Made by a program: the position numbers and the translations under genes. The notes under the pieces were generated by a model. The model saw nothing but the letters and a program-made list of their open reading frames with translations, had not been told where the DNA came from and did not search any database. Shown piece by piece: positions 1 through 12,284 of a DNA stretch of 64,000 bases (position 1 is its first letter; every line of letters starts with the position of its first letter). Origin of the DNA: Choanephora cucurbitarum (lineage: Eukaryota > Mucoromycota > Mucoromycetes > Mucorales > Choanephoraceae); the NCBI GenBank assembly GCA_025331435.1, contig JAIWNI010000070.1, positions 1 through 64,000 of the forward strand. The letters are read 5' to 3'.

Positions 1-2543
1 TTTGTCAATTGAATGATCAAATTGTTTATGAAGAGATGATCCCTATTGTAAGTGCCAACCAAACAAAATTGACTGTATACTTACCCTTGCTTACTAGAAC
101 TCTGGGGAGAAAGTGATCGGTATGACTGTAGATGATATCAAGAAAACTTTCTGGCTTTACACCAACTTGGCTATGTATGAACTCACTATCAACAATGAAG
201 AACGTGATGTCTGGAAGCTTTATCTAGAAAAGAAGCGGTATAACTTGGCATTGAATTACTGTAAGGATCCAGCTCAAAAGGACAAAGTCTTGACAGCTCA
301 AGCAAAAGACTATTTCAATCAAAAACGATACAAGATGAGTGCAGGCATTTTCGCTGACAGTACAGTGCCTTTCGAAGAAGTGACGCTGATGTTTGTTGAA
401 AAGGCAGAAGTGGATGCCTTAAGAGTTTATCTATCGAACAAGCTCAATCGACTACGAAAAAGTGTAGGTCTTGAATTAGATGATTGATCTAGTTGATCGA
501 CTAAATTGTGTTCTTTTTTTTGCTAGGATCAAACACAAAAGACAATGATTGCTACTTGGCTTGTTGAACTGTATCTTTCAAAACTGAATGAGCTAGAAGA
601 TCTTGCTTCCTCGGCTCACTGCTCAGTTGTGCCTAATGAGGCAACTAATTTAGCACCCAATACAGAATCATACTATCTTGATCAGTTGGAAGAAGTACGC
701 GATGAATTCAAGGCATTTTTGGAGACTTACAACGGCAATTTGCATCGCCCCACCACATACAACCTTATGGCTAGTCAAGGACGCGACGAGGAGTTTTTGT
801 TTTTTGCTTCCCTTATCGGAGATTATGGCAAAGTCATTACACATTGGATTGCCGAGAAAAATTGGTCTAAAGCTCTGGCCGTTTTGAGTAAAGAGGTAAA
901 AAAAGAAAAAAAAAAGAACGAGAAGGATAGCGGTAATAACTCACATGGAATCAAATAGGCAGATCCTGATGTATTTTATAAATTTTCACCTATACTGATG
1001 GAGAACGATCCTTATGAAACCGTGAATGTTTGGATGCGACAAAGTAATATTAACCCAAGACAACTGATTCCTGCACTCTTGAGATATGATCACAAGAAAA
1101 TGCTCGAGAAAGGACCACAGCAGGTAAGGGAAAACATAGCAAGATTGAGTATCCAACGCTAAACAGTCTACAGAATCAAGCCATTCGTTATTTATCGCAT
1201 GTGGTAACTTCACTCAATAACACTGATCCTGCTATCCATAACTTTCTCTTGACTCTTTATGCTACACAAAAAACGGCTGATGAAACAGCACTTTTGATGT
1301 TTCTGAAAAATGAGGTAAATTCAATTGATTCAAAAGTTAGTTGGTGTAACAAATACATCTTTAGGGTCGCCAAATGCATTATGATTTGGATTATGCGTTA
1401 AGACTGTGTACCCAGAATGGTCGAACACAAAGTTGTGTTCATATTTACAGCCAGATGGGGCTTTATGAGGAAGCAGTACATCTTGCACTGAAGGTATCGT
1501 ATTTTTTTTTCCTTTTGGAATGCTTAACTGTGGATGAGAAATTTATTAGAAAACTATTTTTAGAATCATGACATTGAGTTGGCTCGAATTAATGCGGATA
1601 AGTCGGAGGATGATGAGGCACTTCGGAAAAAGCTCTGGCTGAAAATAGCCAAACATGTAGTTGAAGAAAACAAAGACATCAAGTCTGCCCTATCATTCCT
1701 TAAGCAAAGCGACCTTTTGAAGATAGAAGATATCCTGCCTTTCTTTCCTGATTTTGTTTTGATTGATGATTTTAAGGTGAAAGGAAACATAGTATTTCAA
1801 TGTTCATTTTCTGACAGCTGATATCATAGGATGAAATATGTGATGCACTAGAAATTTACAACGATACCATTGATGATATTAAAGCCGAAATGGATGATGC
1901 CACAAAGAGTGGTGACAGCATTCGATTGGATATTCGCGAGTTGAGAAGCAGGTAAAAGGTTACTTGTTTCAAAGAGAACTCTATCTCTTAATCGTTTGCC
2001 TACGATAGATTTGCTCTCGTCAATCCAGCTGATAGATGCTACTGTTGTCAATATCCATTGTATAACCGTGCATTTTACATGTTTCCCTGTCAGCATGGTT
2101 TTCATAGTGATTGTTTGACTGATAGAGTAAGTGAAATATCAATATCTAGCGACCCACATCCTTTGTTCTGTTTGTTGAACAACTTTGACTAGATGTACAA
2201 AATGCTACCTGCTCGACACTTGAAACGTTTAATGACAATTCAGGACCTGATCAAGAAAGAGACTCGCCTCCAGAACAGCAATAGTAGAAGCGGTGCAAGG
2301 TCACCCATTGGTAATCGACTCATGAACACAGCTAAAAATGTTATCTTTCCTTCAGATGCTGTCCATGAAGAAAGCAAAGTAGATCCAGACTTAACGATGG
2401 GAAAAATCGAGCAACTCCGAGAAGAGCTGGATGATATTGTTGCAAGTGAATGTCTCCTGTGTGGTGATATCATGATAAAATCAATTGACCAACCTTTTAT
2501 TGGTGATGAGGAATTGGATGTCGCTACCAGCTGGGCGCTTTGA
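1..2543 (+). CDS. VPS18: VPS18/Pep3 homologue, HOPS/CORVET core subunit (3' part; 5' end outside the window)
   Basis: Class C vacuolar sorting protein that acts in HOPS/CORVET tethering complexes on late endosome and vacuole membranes. Ten exon pieces join in phase: 1-47, 98-463, 527-895, 959-1123, 1174-1314, 1365-1493, 1564-1776, 1830-1951, 2009-2126, 2193-2543. This gives 673 codons including the stop; the first two bases belong to an earlier codon. The body is the alpha-solenoid typical of Pep3/Vps18 (for example VIGMTVDDIKKTFWLYTNLA and ALNYCKDPAQKDKVLTAQA). The C-terminus has the family RING-like finger: CYCCQYPLYNRAFYMFPCQH, then FHSDCL, then CLLC about 100 residues later. The N-terminal propeller is not in the window. 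All introns are 50-70 nt with GT-AG ends. Naming rests on my recognition of the solenoid plus RING arrangement; the family assignment is secure. Confidence 0.93.
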
Positions 2544-2776
2544 GCTTCAAACTTTAAAAAACATATACCTCTATTAATAAATATTGATTAACCTGTGTAA
2601 CTATATGATGGTATGTTTGTCTAAATCGCCTTTCTTCCTTTGTTTCTGGAACAACTTGGCTTAAAACGGAATAATTTCAAATCCTCTGAACTAGAAACCA
2701 TCATGTCTACGTCAATAACAATATAGTATTACACCATACTCTATTTGCTTTCGCCAAGTACACACAAAAAAAAAAC

Positions 2777-2784
2777 TATATAAA
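2777..2784 (+). promoter_or_regulatory. TATA box of the lectin gene
   Basis: A TATATAAA stretch lies about 60 bp upstream of the lectin ATG and follows an A-rich tract. Position and sequence fit a strong core promoter. Most other genes here lack so clear a TATA and have a pyrimidine-rich leader instead. Confidence 0.6.
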
Positions 2785-2842
2785 GAGAGCAAGAAAATTA
2801 ATTTGAATCTTTGTAAATTTAACAAATAACAATCTATTCAAA

Positions 2843-3418
2843 ATGACTGCTGGTATTCCTAACGGACCTTTCTATATTGTTTCTGAAGTAAGTTGAATAT
2901 ACAGTTGAGCGCGTCAATGATCGAAAGAAGCTTATCGATCTCTCAAATTAGTTCAACGGACGCGTTCTTGATGTAGAAGGCGCTTCAACTAAAGACAAGG
3001 CTGAAATCTGTGCTTACACCAAGAAGCACGGCTCTGAAGCTGCTAACCAACTCTGGGAATACAGAGATGGTGCTCTCGTTAATGTTCACAGTGGCAAGGT
3101 TCTCGACATCAAGCATCACAAGGTTAAGTCTGATGGTAAGTACAATCTACTTGACTTCACCGAAACTTGCTCTTATGCTTTTCTTGTTTAGCTCGTCTCA
3201 TTCAAAACGAAAAGGCTACTTCCAACAACGATGAAATTGAAAAGCAACGTTGGTTGATTGACCCTGAAGGTTACATTCACATCTTCTCTGACCCTAACTT
3301 GGTCATCGATATCCGTGGTGCCGAAGACAAGGACGGTGCTGAAATTATCTTGTACGAAAAGCGTGGAGGCAATGCTTCATCCAACCAAAGATGGAGACTT
3401 GAACCTGCTCGTCAATAA
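2843..3418 (+). CDS. Small single-domain ricin B-type (beta-trefoil) lectin-like protein
   Basis: Three exons, 2843-2887, 2952-3135 and 3192-3418, encode about 151 residues. There is no signal peptide, so the protein is probably cytosolic. One beta-trefoil accounts for the whole chain, and its three subdomains each keep the QxW-type core motif: NQLWEYRDG, KQRWLIDPEG and NQRWRLEPARQ. Such domains bind sugars, but the ligand cannot be read from sequence. There is only the lectin fold and no ribosome-inactivating (A-chain) domain, so nothing suggests a toxin. Many filamentous fungi have stand-alone trefoil proteins of this size that are highly expressed. A strong TATA box at 2777 and an AATAAA at about 3442 fit high expression. 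Start chosen because the ATG follows the TATA box and an A-rich leader. Confidence 0.88.
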
Positions 3419-5197
3419 GAAACCCTTACCTCTTATTTTCTAATAAATTAATGATTTTATCTTATTATTCGCGATCGTAAATTTTGTCAGTTTTGTTCAA
3501 TTTTATCATGGCTGTGCTTCAAAAGAGTCATCTGCATGAATTTGAAGAGCATGAATTTATTTCTTGAGATCCGTTTAACCTGAGATAGACTCTAGTCTTC
3601 TATAAGAGATTGCTTTCGTCTTAATATGAGGTTACAAATAAGGTCGCTCATATATGCCTATGGTCTGAAGCAAACGACGTGTTGCTCAACATGATTGTTC
3701 TAAAAGCTTATTCAGGTGCACAAAAAACACAAACATTGCGAATTTGTTTTTTTTTACATAAACAATGCTTTTAAAGTCATTAAGACATTTCAATCATTTT
3801 TTGTCACCTTGAGTCAGTACACTGTTTAGAATTTCGAGAATGAATGATGTTGTGTAATTTTAAATAGATGAAACATTCAAAGGTCAACAGCGAACAATTA
3901 GGATTTTTTGTAGTTTTGTTTCTCATCAGCATTAACATCAGAACAAAACGATAGTTAGTTGTTCAAATATAACTTCTCTTCTTTTGTCTCGAAGGTGCCC
4001 TGAAAAATCGGAGTGGTCAACAAAACTACAATGACGAGTCAAAAAGAAATAAACACGAAATATTACACATGTAGCAAGACTTAGATAACGCATTTGTTTC
4101 CAACAGAAAAGCAGACCCCTTCTGTTTTGTTTTTCAAAAGTACTTTTGATAACATGCATTCGAATAGTAGGCCATAAAAGAGTTATATATGACTGAAAAA
4201 AGACACACGACTGTATCATAAGAGAGAAGGCTTTAATGCTTTGAGTCAATTTTTGCAGTACTGTTCTGGTCTATATGCAGGTTTATATAAAAAGAAGAAA
4301 ATATAATTCAATACGCATATTTGGACTACAAGCCTTTCTTTTCTCTTTTAAGACAAGTCTAAACTTGATGTTATATCAATCATCATGGGCTGATTTTTGC
4401 AAGTCGTTTACTCGATAGCATTTTGTTGCAAATAGCAATACTAAATCAAAAGGGCCTATTTATATTGTAGAAGCAATAGTATACACATGCCAATCACAGC
4501 AGTTGTTTTGTAATGTTGGGGTGATGTTATACACTGCGCTTTGATCTAAACGTGCGGAAATTGCAACGTAATTCAAGTGACTATAACCGTGAGGAGTACA
4601 ATTGTGCTATAACAGCCGTGTAGAATAAAGTTCTTGGAATATAAGCGAATGTTTGTTGTCATGATTTGTTTAGTAGTCAAAGGCATAAAGAAATACTTCT
4701 ATCATATCAGATAACATGTTATCTTAAGTATCAAGGCCTCTTGCCTAGTCAAGTGTATTGTAAAAGAGATCTTTTTGAAAGCAACATCATCCAAACAATC
4801 TACAACTGAATGAGCCATATTCCTAGTATAGATTTGTCAAGTATATGTCACTTTTCTTCTTTATTCTAAAGGCCTCCAATAACAACAGACTGCTCAAATG
4901 AATCCTTTTTTATTTCAAACAGTAAAGATATAGTTTGAACGAGTTTTAGGTAACTGTTCAAAAAGTATTGTTTAGATATCTTCATAAAGCTATAAGCTTC
5001 ATAGAAAAGTAAAGATAGATCCATCTTAGCATTTAAGACAATGAATCATTTATGCTCACCTATCTTTCTTCAGATTAGTGCATTACTGTATCCCTTTTTT
5101 GTATGCGTGGTATAGCACTTGTTCTTTTGCTCGTTTAAATCTCAGCGAACTATGACAACTTGCAGAAGTTATTGTATGCCTTACAAAAGTTAGTGTA
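3419..5197. other. Gene-free interval after the lectin gene
   Basis: AT-rich sequence without a convincing reading frame. The longest ORF (3938-4249, minus) has no recognisable domain, no splice context and poor composition. Apart from the AATAAA near 3442 I see nothing functional. Confidence 0.6.
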
Positions 5198-5401
5198 CAG
5201 TGCCACCTCGCAATAACGAAATGGACATTGCAAGGTTTTGGTACCGTACAAACCTGAAATTGTATTCACGTTAAGTATAAGCACTTTACATCATATCATT
5301 GGCTCATCCTTAATATAAGCAATAATAGGAGATAATAGAGTTCTTGCATTAAGGGACAACTACTTATCAATACTAAATTCCGTCATCGTGGGGTAGTACT
5401 G
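5198..5401. mobile_element. Short TIR element (MITE) flanked by TA, pogo/Tigger-like ends
   Basis: Starts TA|CAGTGCCACCTCGCAATAAC and ends with the diverged inverse followed by CTG|TA. Over 27 bases the two ends match at 20 positions, and all seven mismatches are transitions. CAGT ends with a TA target duplication are typical of the Tc1/mariner superfamily, and a CCTCG...AACGAA motif is common in pogo/Tigger termini. There is no coding capacity. A 15-nt direct repeat (TGTATGCCTTACAAA) lies just left of the element (5174-5188) and overlaps its right end (5400-5414). Confidence 0.6.
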
Positions 5402-6882
5402 TATGCCTTACAAAGAGAGAGAGGAAAGTTGTCGAAAGACATGCTTTTGGACAACATGAAGAGTCCTCAAATGATGCTATTACTGTTAGGGCACAAAGTT
5501 ATATGCATGTCATGAACAGGTAACTTCTTTAAACTTGTATAGTTGTGTAATTACTAAATTCCAAAGTGAACAATTATAATCTGTTTCCTAAAATAGTGTA
5601 TTTCTAGTTCTGAGTTTAGCGTGAATCAGAAAAAGAAAAAAAGCTTAAGTGATCAAAAAGAAACGGAGCAAGGTTGTACCAGGGCGCTTAAAACTTGGAG
5701 GTACGTTATACAGACATGGAGCTGACCATAATCTAACTCAACAGATCAAACAAGCTAAACGCTTTTATTTGCAATGTTGTCAGTAAAGTGTCATGGAAAA
5801 TTATTTTCGAAACTGATTTAAAAATGAACTCTTTGCTTCTATTATAAAGACAACCTCCATTTTTTTTTTAATATGAACACATGGTAATTTAAGAGTCCTT
5901 CAAGTAGTAGCATGTCTTATACATAAAAAAGAAGTGCTACAATGTTCTTGATCTATTTCTTTTATCTTGAATTATGATCCACAGTGATTTTCTTTTTGCT
6001 ATCAAGAAAGAGACATGCTGCTTATACATAATTATCTATTGCGGTGACAATATTTCATTTGGCTTGTATGAATAAAAATAGAAGCTGCTTTGAAATTGTT
6101 CTTGTTTTAATCGTATGGATAGAGAGACTGACAAGAAATTGACATCAATTTGCATTCTGTTTTAAGCACTTGAATTTTAAATTTATCTCCATAAGGAAAA
6201 GTTGCCTTTATGTACAATCAAGAATTTTATCCGTGATGGACATGATCTAATACTGCTTCTCATCTGCATTTGATTCATTGACACCACGAGTACTAACATG
6301 AGTGTAATAAGCCTGGATATTCAGTAAGCAGAAGAGAGCGGCAAGTTGATACGGAAAAAGAACTGTGTTAATAAAACGAGAATGTAGTCTTGTTAATTAG
6401 ACAGACAAAAATAAGAAATAAATTTCTATTTTGGTAAACATGTCACAAAAGCCAAATATACTCTTTGATTTCAATTAGAGCTTTTTTAACTATTTCATTC
6501 TGATCAGGTGTGGTCACTTTGCTTGAGTCCGTGAGTTGAGCAGAAGGAACGGAGAGACAAGAAACCGAGAAACAAAGTCCTGTATATGACCATAGTGATA
6601 ATAGTATTCAGATCAGTGAAATCATTCACTGTGAAAAGAATAAATAAAGAAAATAAAAATTGTTGATCTGCGTACGGTAATATCTAGAATTGCTTGTGGC
6701 CAAGCATTTTCGAGTAACGCAAGGTCCTATTTGCCTTTTTCGTTCTTTCAATCTAAAATAAAAAAAAAGTCTTTTTTTTTACTGGTTCTTTGTTTCTTTT
6801 CCCCTTTTTCTTCTTTTCTTTCTCTTCCTTTTTTTTCTTGTTATTAACTACATTTGTCTCACCAAGAAAAAGAGTGAAAAAA
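5402..6882. other. Gene-free interval and promoter of the ceramide synthase gene
   Basis: No coding signal. The last 120 bases (6760-6880) become strongly pyrimidine-rich on the plus strand, with long T and CTT runs. This is the usual leader type of genes in this window (compare 28105-28158 and 30735-30808) and probably marks the core promoter and 5' UTR. Confidence 0.5.
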
Positions 6883-8412
6883 ATGTCAACTATCCCAGCA
6901 TCAAAAGAAAAAACAGAGCATCCCAAGACAACTGCATCATGTAAGCCAAAAAGTTTAAAGCAACGCGTATTGGAGAATGAAATTGGTAAAGTACAATGAT
7001 CATGAATCTGAAGAAAAGAAAGAAAGAGAGAGAGAGAGAGGAAAAGACAAAGAATAAGTAAGCTGATTTCAGTCGTTCAATAATGTAGAAATCACTGGTG
7101 CTATAATTCTCTTTATACTTGCTGCTACATATCTCGGTCATCCTGCAGCAAAGAAATGCTTAACTTTATCGTATAAAACGGGTGAAGATCAATACGTAAA
7201 GGGGCTCGACGATGTTTATTTTATCAGCTTTTGGGTGATTGCCTTTACATTCCTACGCGCTTTGTCTATGAAGTATTTGTTCCATCCTTTTGCCAAAATG
7301 TACGGTATTGGTCCTTACAGTAAAAGAGAACGATTTGCCGAACAAGCTTGGGCTTTATCTACTTACGCTGTATTCTGGACAGAAGGAATGGTATGTATTA
7401 CGTGAATATGATAGCCTACTGATGTATCATACTCACTATGATTCAAACGATTAGAATATCATGTATCATAGTCCTCATTGGTTAAATACTTCACAATTTT
7501 GGATTGATTATCCTCATCTGCAAATGACCACCCAAATGAAGGCTTATTACTTGATGCAAATAGCTTTTTGGACTCAGCAAATTTACACTATCCATATCGA
7601 AAAAAGAAGAAAAGACCACCTTGCCATGGTTACTCACCATTTCATTACTTTCATCTTGCTTACCTCAAGCTATTGCGCTAACTTCACTCGTATCGGAAAT
7701 GCTGTACTTTGTTGTATGGATCCTGCTGACATTTTCCTTTCAGTAAGTATATCTTATTTTTAAGTGTTCATCTGATAAGAAAAGGGTGTTTGCTGGTATG
7801 ATTAGAACCTAACTAAACAATATGATCTCCGATTTTTTTTTAGCTTGCTAAAGTTTTGAAGTACACTGGATGCTCAGTTGCATGCGATATTACGTTTGGT
7901 CTTTTTGCTTTATCATGGCCCATCACACGACACGGCCTGTTCTCTGTTATCATTTGGGCTACTGCAGGTAATAAAAATAACAAAATAAAGGCGAGGGAAC
8001 GTAGGCGAAAGAGAAGCACATAAGGAGTTTGTGCGGCATTAAAAAAAAGAGAAAGGGCTGAAAAGATTGACTTTTTATTTTATTTAGTTGAACCTAGTCG
8101 ATACATCGATATGTTATGGGAACCTGAAAAGGGAAAATACTTTACGCCTTTCACTCAAAAGATCTACATCTTGCTGTTTGTGTCATTGAATACCATCATG
8201 ATATATTGGTTTATTATGATTGTCAAGGTAATTTTGCGTGTCTTGCAGGGCAAGAATGCAGAAGATACCCGCAGTGACGATGAAGACGAAGATGGAGATG
8301 AAGTGGAGTAAGTAGACAAACATATTTCTTAACCAGAATAGCCAGACTCATTCTCTCCTTTAATAGTGCAAAGAAAGAACAAATCCACTCAGTCAAAGGA
8401 AAGCATGGTTAA
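6883..8412 (+). CDS. Ceramide synthase, Lag1/Lac1 type (TLC domain)
   Basis: Acyl-CoA-dependent N-acylation of sphingoid bases to ceramide in the ER membrane. Six exons: 6883-6985, 7089-7390, 7455-7742, 7844-7967, 8088-8307, 8367-8412, about 360 residues. A Lys-rich cytosolic N-terminus is followed by several hydrophobic helices and the TLC/Lag1p domain. The domain holds the paired histidines (MVTHHFITFILL) and the downstream acidic motif (MDPADIFLS) needed for catalysis in the family. The tail is acidic (SDDEDEDGDE), as in fungal enzymes, where it is a casein-kinase-2-type site. The ATG at 6883 was chosen over an upstream in-frame ATG at 6790 because that stretch is only pyrimidine-tract translation. 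The first intron carries a (GA)n run near 7020. The final 15 codons lie in a separate short exon. Confidence 0.92.
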
Positions 8413-9061
8413 GCTCATAGATGGCTTATTGTATTTATTTTTATTCTGTAAAAAGTGTTTATTATTCCCTCCTATTCATATTTTTCTTACTGTATCGACT
8501 TCGACTTTCAAGGCAATTTATCTTAATGCATCATTGAGCATTAAAAACCAACTAATACAAAACCAACCTTGACAGTTGATTTAAGCCTCCTCGTTATAAA
8601 GTCCGCAATAAACTTCTAGTCGAAAGTATCTCTTATGTACCGTTACTAGGGCTTGAGGCCCATATTGAAACCAGCGTTCATTCTCTCTCGCTTGAAGGGT
8701 TTTTGGATGCTTGGAAGTATTGTGTTGAGTTAGATACATAAAGTCGATTGTTTTTAGCTTATAACGAATACACTTATTTGGTAATAATTCTCTTATCAAA
8801 TGTCAGTTAAACAGTGTGTCCAAGAGTTTGTGAATACTTGGCAGAAGAGCTTTCATGTTCAGACAACAGTTGGGGGGAATTATGTACTAGAGTTTAGCTC
8901 TGCTTGGCATGGAAGTTAGTAGATCTATCTTAATCTAACCAAAAAAGAAAAAAGCAAAAGGGTCATTGTATATATTATGTGTTCTTTATTACAAGGAAAA
9001 GGGGTTAATATGACTGTTAAGCAAGACATGTTAGCCAATTTGAATACATGATCGAGTCGGA
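8413..9061. other. Convergent 3' intergenic interval
   Basis: Lies between the 3' ends of the ceramide synthase and Serinc genes. The 72-codon minus-strand ORF at 8581-8799 has no recognisable domain, and I do not regard it as a gene. Confidence 0.6.
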
Positions 9062-10925
9062 TTAAACACTTGCCTCAAACCTATCAGGCATCAAAACGGG
9101 TGCAACTAAAGACCAACTATATATGATATGACAGATCCATCCTGAAACAATCTTAACCCAGACAGCTGTATAACTCTGACCAATTCTAACAAGGTCGCCA
9201 CCATCATGACCTACACCTCCTTCATTAAACTGAATTGTATTCCTTTTATATTAAAAAAAAAAAAAGAGTGAGTTGGAAGGACAGAAACAAGTCAGTGATT
9301 TTTTTTACTTACCAATTCGTTAACACCATCGAGATATACATGGCTGCAATAGCAAACACAAAATGAAAGAAAGAATAACTATATAAGGATCCAAATCTTT
9401 CGTCATCTTTATCATCTACAGCACCAATATCATCATCGTCGTCATCATCTTCATAAAGAACAGAACGAGGTAAAGCACTAATAGGAATGTCAATACTGTC
9501 TTACGCTATCAAATACTCCTGTTTGCTTCATTTACCCAGCTTCAACAGCAGCAATCAAATGCTCTCGGGCATCTCCTTGAGCACTCATACGCTTGGCACC
9601 CGCCTCTACTTGATTGGCCATTAATGGAACGGCACTAGAAGTATCCAGTGGTTCGTAGTTAGAAAGTCTTGGCCTACCTGAGGACTTGCTACTGATAAAG
9701 GCACCGTCCTGAGTAGCCGCACGACTAGTGGAGTAAGCTACAGCCAAGAAAGTAAAGATGGCACCCAAGACAACAGAAGTAGTCTGGGGGCCAATAGATC
9801 TACGCAAAGGATTACATTCTTTGTCATTGGGTTCATTTGCTACGGCAGATAGAACAAGGTATGTACAATAGATGACAACAATGGAAGCTTGAGATAGACC
9901 AGAGCGAGAATTTCCTTCTTGAATACGAGGAGATACACATAGTAGCGTAACAAGGATACAAAGAATCAGATTCAGTGTGACGAAAAACTGATTCAACGAG
10001 CATCCATTAGTAGCAAAGAAACCATACATGATGCCTGTCAGAGTGACAGCACCTGCAAACATCAGTATTGTGCCAGTTACCAGGATATTCCGCCAAAAGA
10101 TAGAATCGTACATTTCATAATTCTCTAAGCATCGTTCAGTCCAGCTATGAGCAAAATCGACAAGTAACACAAGACCAAAGAGAATAAAGACAGCAGCTCC
10201 AAATAGAGCAAAATAGTTTCCCCACACCATAAAGAATCCACTAGGAATGAAGAAGGAAATCACAACAAGAATAATCCAAGCAAGAATCTTTGGTCCCCAC
10301 CATCCATTCTGAATAGCTGCTCTCTTCTGTCGACTATCATGTACACCTATCAACAAACAACCCAAGATAGCATGGAATAAAACAAGAGCAAAAGAGACTC
10401 GGTGCACCTAAAATTCAATTTAATTTCCTCGCTTTTGTTTCTTTCAAGGCTACATACACCAATGACACCATAACAACTTCCTTCTGCACAATCAAATTTC
10501 ATGTAATCTAGTGTCAAATGTTCCAGTTTTTTTATGGCCCAATTCGACAACATAAGCCAAGCAAGCTGTATTTAGCCATTAGTTTCAAATCGATATGATT
10601 TTTTCACATAAAGTACTTGCAATTGAATTAAACAAGAATATAATCTAAACAATAGGGAACAAAAGATAGTCAGGTTTATTTGTGGTTTCTTTGTAGTTTC
10701 CTTTTGAGCTTACAGCATAGCCAATACGAGTGGCAATCGAATTGTTACAGTTGCAGCTATATAGAAAGAATATAAAGGAGATCAATCAGACTGTTAGGAA
10801 CATTCGATGTAGTTTGTCAACCTTTTGAAGGCAAGAGAACAAGCTGCAGCTGAAAAGCAGCCTGTTACCCAGGTCCCTATTGAAGATAAAGCTGGCAAAG
10901 CAACACAACTAAGAGCTGCTCCCAT
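9062..10925 (-). CDS. TMS1: Serinc/TMS1 family multi-pass membrane protein
   Basis: Seven exons on the minus strand: 10925-10822, 10756-10714, 10644-10621, 10565-10458, 10407-9536, 9495-9313, 9242-9062. They encode 504 residues with about ten membrane helices. The family (serine incorporators/TMS1) is linked to serine-lipid membrane biology and is found in endomembranes. Hallmarks seen: N-terminal MGAALS, a Cys-rich [59 protein letters not shown], and the C-terminal [19 protein letters not shown] followed by APVLMPDRF. Exon 3 is only 24 nt, and its donor is GC (GCAAGT), not GT. Without it the conserved helix [13 protein letters not shown] would be broken. A 40-nt intron (9496-9535) joins exons 5 and 6. 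An Asp-rich cytosolic loop (EDDDDDDDI) precedes the penultimate helix. Confidence 0.93.
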
Positions 10926-11114
10926 AGTGTATATGTAGAAAAAAAAAAGAAAATCAAAGAGTGAAAAAGAAAAGAAAAGCTGAGAATTAATAGTAAATGA
11001 TGCAATAGATTGAAATACAGCCTGTTTTAATTGTATCACATATGCACACAAAAGAATTGTCTAAAATCTAAGTAAATAGCGTATAATAGGAATAGAGGAT
11101 ATCTAGCCGTATGA

Positions 11115-12284
11115 CTACGAGTTCCAAGGTAAAGGACCAGAATAAATAGTATTACTTGAAGGGCAATAATTCAATAATGGTGCCAGAATAGGACAAGAGG
11201 CTGCATAAGCATGTCTAAATAGGTAACATGAAATTAAAAAAAAAAGGGAAATTTATGCAGATATTTTTTGTTTCTTACCTTCGTCTATAAGGATTTCGAT
11301 AAATCTTCTTCTGCTTTAAGGTACCATGACAACCATATATATCGCTTTCAAAGGGACGGACGGAATTTATTAATTCACCCTTTTCTCGAGCAGGATCATC
11401 CCCTGAAGGATCGATACCAACATACTCAAATCTAATATTCTGATAAGCTGAATGATTCCTTGTTTTGATATATGTGTAGCTTACTGTTCTTTTGGATAGT
11501 TAATAGCACGTCGATGTATATTTTCAAATCGATGTCGCTTAAATTCAAAGCCTACAACGGTAATCTTATTTGGATAGTTGCCTGCCATCTCTGAAAAACG
11601 ACAAATCGAAAACAAAAGATTTTCATATGAATCTCGAGCATATTCTTCTGTCACCATACGGTTGCGTAACAATTCCTTTACTTCATCCTCTTCATCCATA
11701 CTCTCTAGCAAGATCTGTGCAACTTGCCAATAAGCAAATGCTTCTGATCGAGGTCCAGCCAATGGACGTGTTTCGCCACTTGTACATATGAATATGTTGT
11801 AAGTCTCTTTTTTTTCGTAAATACCCATATAACAACATAAATCTTACCCAGAAAAAATCAAGACAGACTTTGGATCTTCTTTCAGAATATTGATCCCCTT
11901 TTGTATATGCTGAATAAATGTATTGACTTGCCCGCCTTGTTGATAAGATTCTAATACCCAATGCTCGTCTTGTCGAATCGCTTCTGGATCATTAGGCCCT
12001 GTGTAGATAGCATGGCCAGCAACAATGATACCATGATAGTTTTCTGTCAAGGGCACAGGTGGTAGAGGATCTAGTGCACTGATATAAGTAGTACTGTGTC
12101 TGCTGTGTTGAATGAAGTTGAGTAAGAGACTAAAGAATGAGATGGTCGACAAGATGACTATGGACATTTGTCGCTTGTTTAGTCTTTTCAAGAAGTTGTT
12201 TTGTGCTTGGACATTGGCTGTAAAGGAAGTGGTATCTATATGTAGCGGCAAGATAGTCTTACTGGCTCGCTTTGGGTTATTCAT
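11115..12284 (-). CDS. DUF218/YdcF-like single-pass membrane protein
   Basis: Four exons, 12284-11848, 11778-11485, 11431-11279 and 11214-11115, give 327 residues. A basic N-terminus (about 40 residues) precedes one membrane helix (MSIVILSTISFFSLLLNFI), so this is probably a type II protein with a lumenal domain. The rest is a DUF218 domain: HGIIVAGHAIYTG, the SGGETRPLAGPRSEA motif across the first intron, EEYARDSYENLLFSICRF, ITVVGFEFKRHRF, and FEYVGIDPSGDD. The biochemical activity of this fungal branch is not established; bacterial relatives act in envelope metabolism. The second intron is best read as 53 nt ending in ATTAG at 11432. A 26-nt alternative would add extra residues not expected in the family. 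It is tandem with the Serinc gene, 189 bp upstream of that start codon. Confidence 0.85.

Noticed and set aside
3938..4249. 103-residue minus-strand ORF
   Set aside because: No domain, no neighbouring exon, composition of AT-rich intergenic DNA.
6790..6882. Upstream in-frame start for ceramide synthase
   Set aside because: Translation of a pyrimidine tract (Phe/Leu/Ser only); the ATG at 6883 fits the family better.
8581..8799. 72-residue minus-strand ORF between convergent genes
   Set aside because: No homology recognised and it lies in the 3' flank of two convergent genes.
11459..11484. 26-nt intron in the DUF218 gene
   Set aside because: Too short for normal splicing; a 53-nt intron ending at 11432 keeps frame and gives the expected family sequence.
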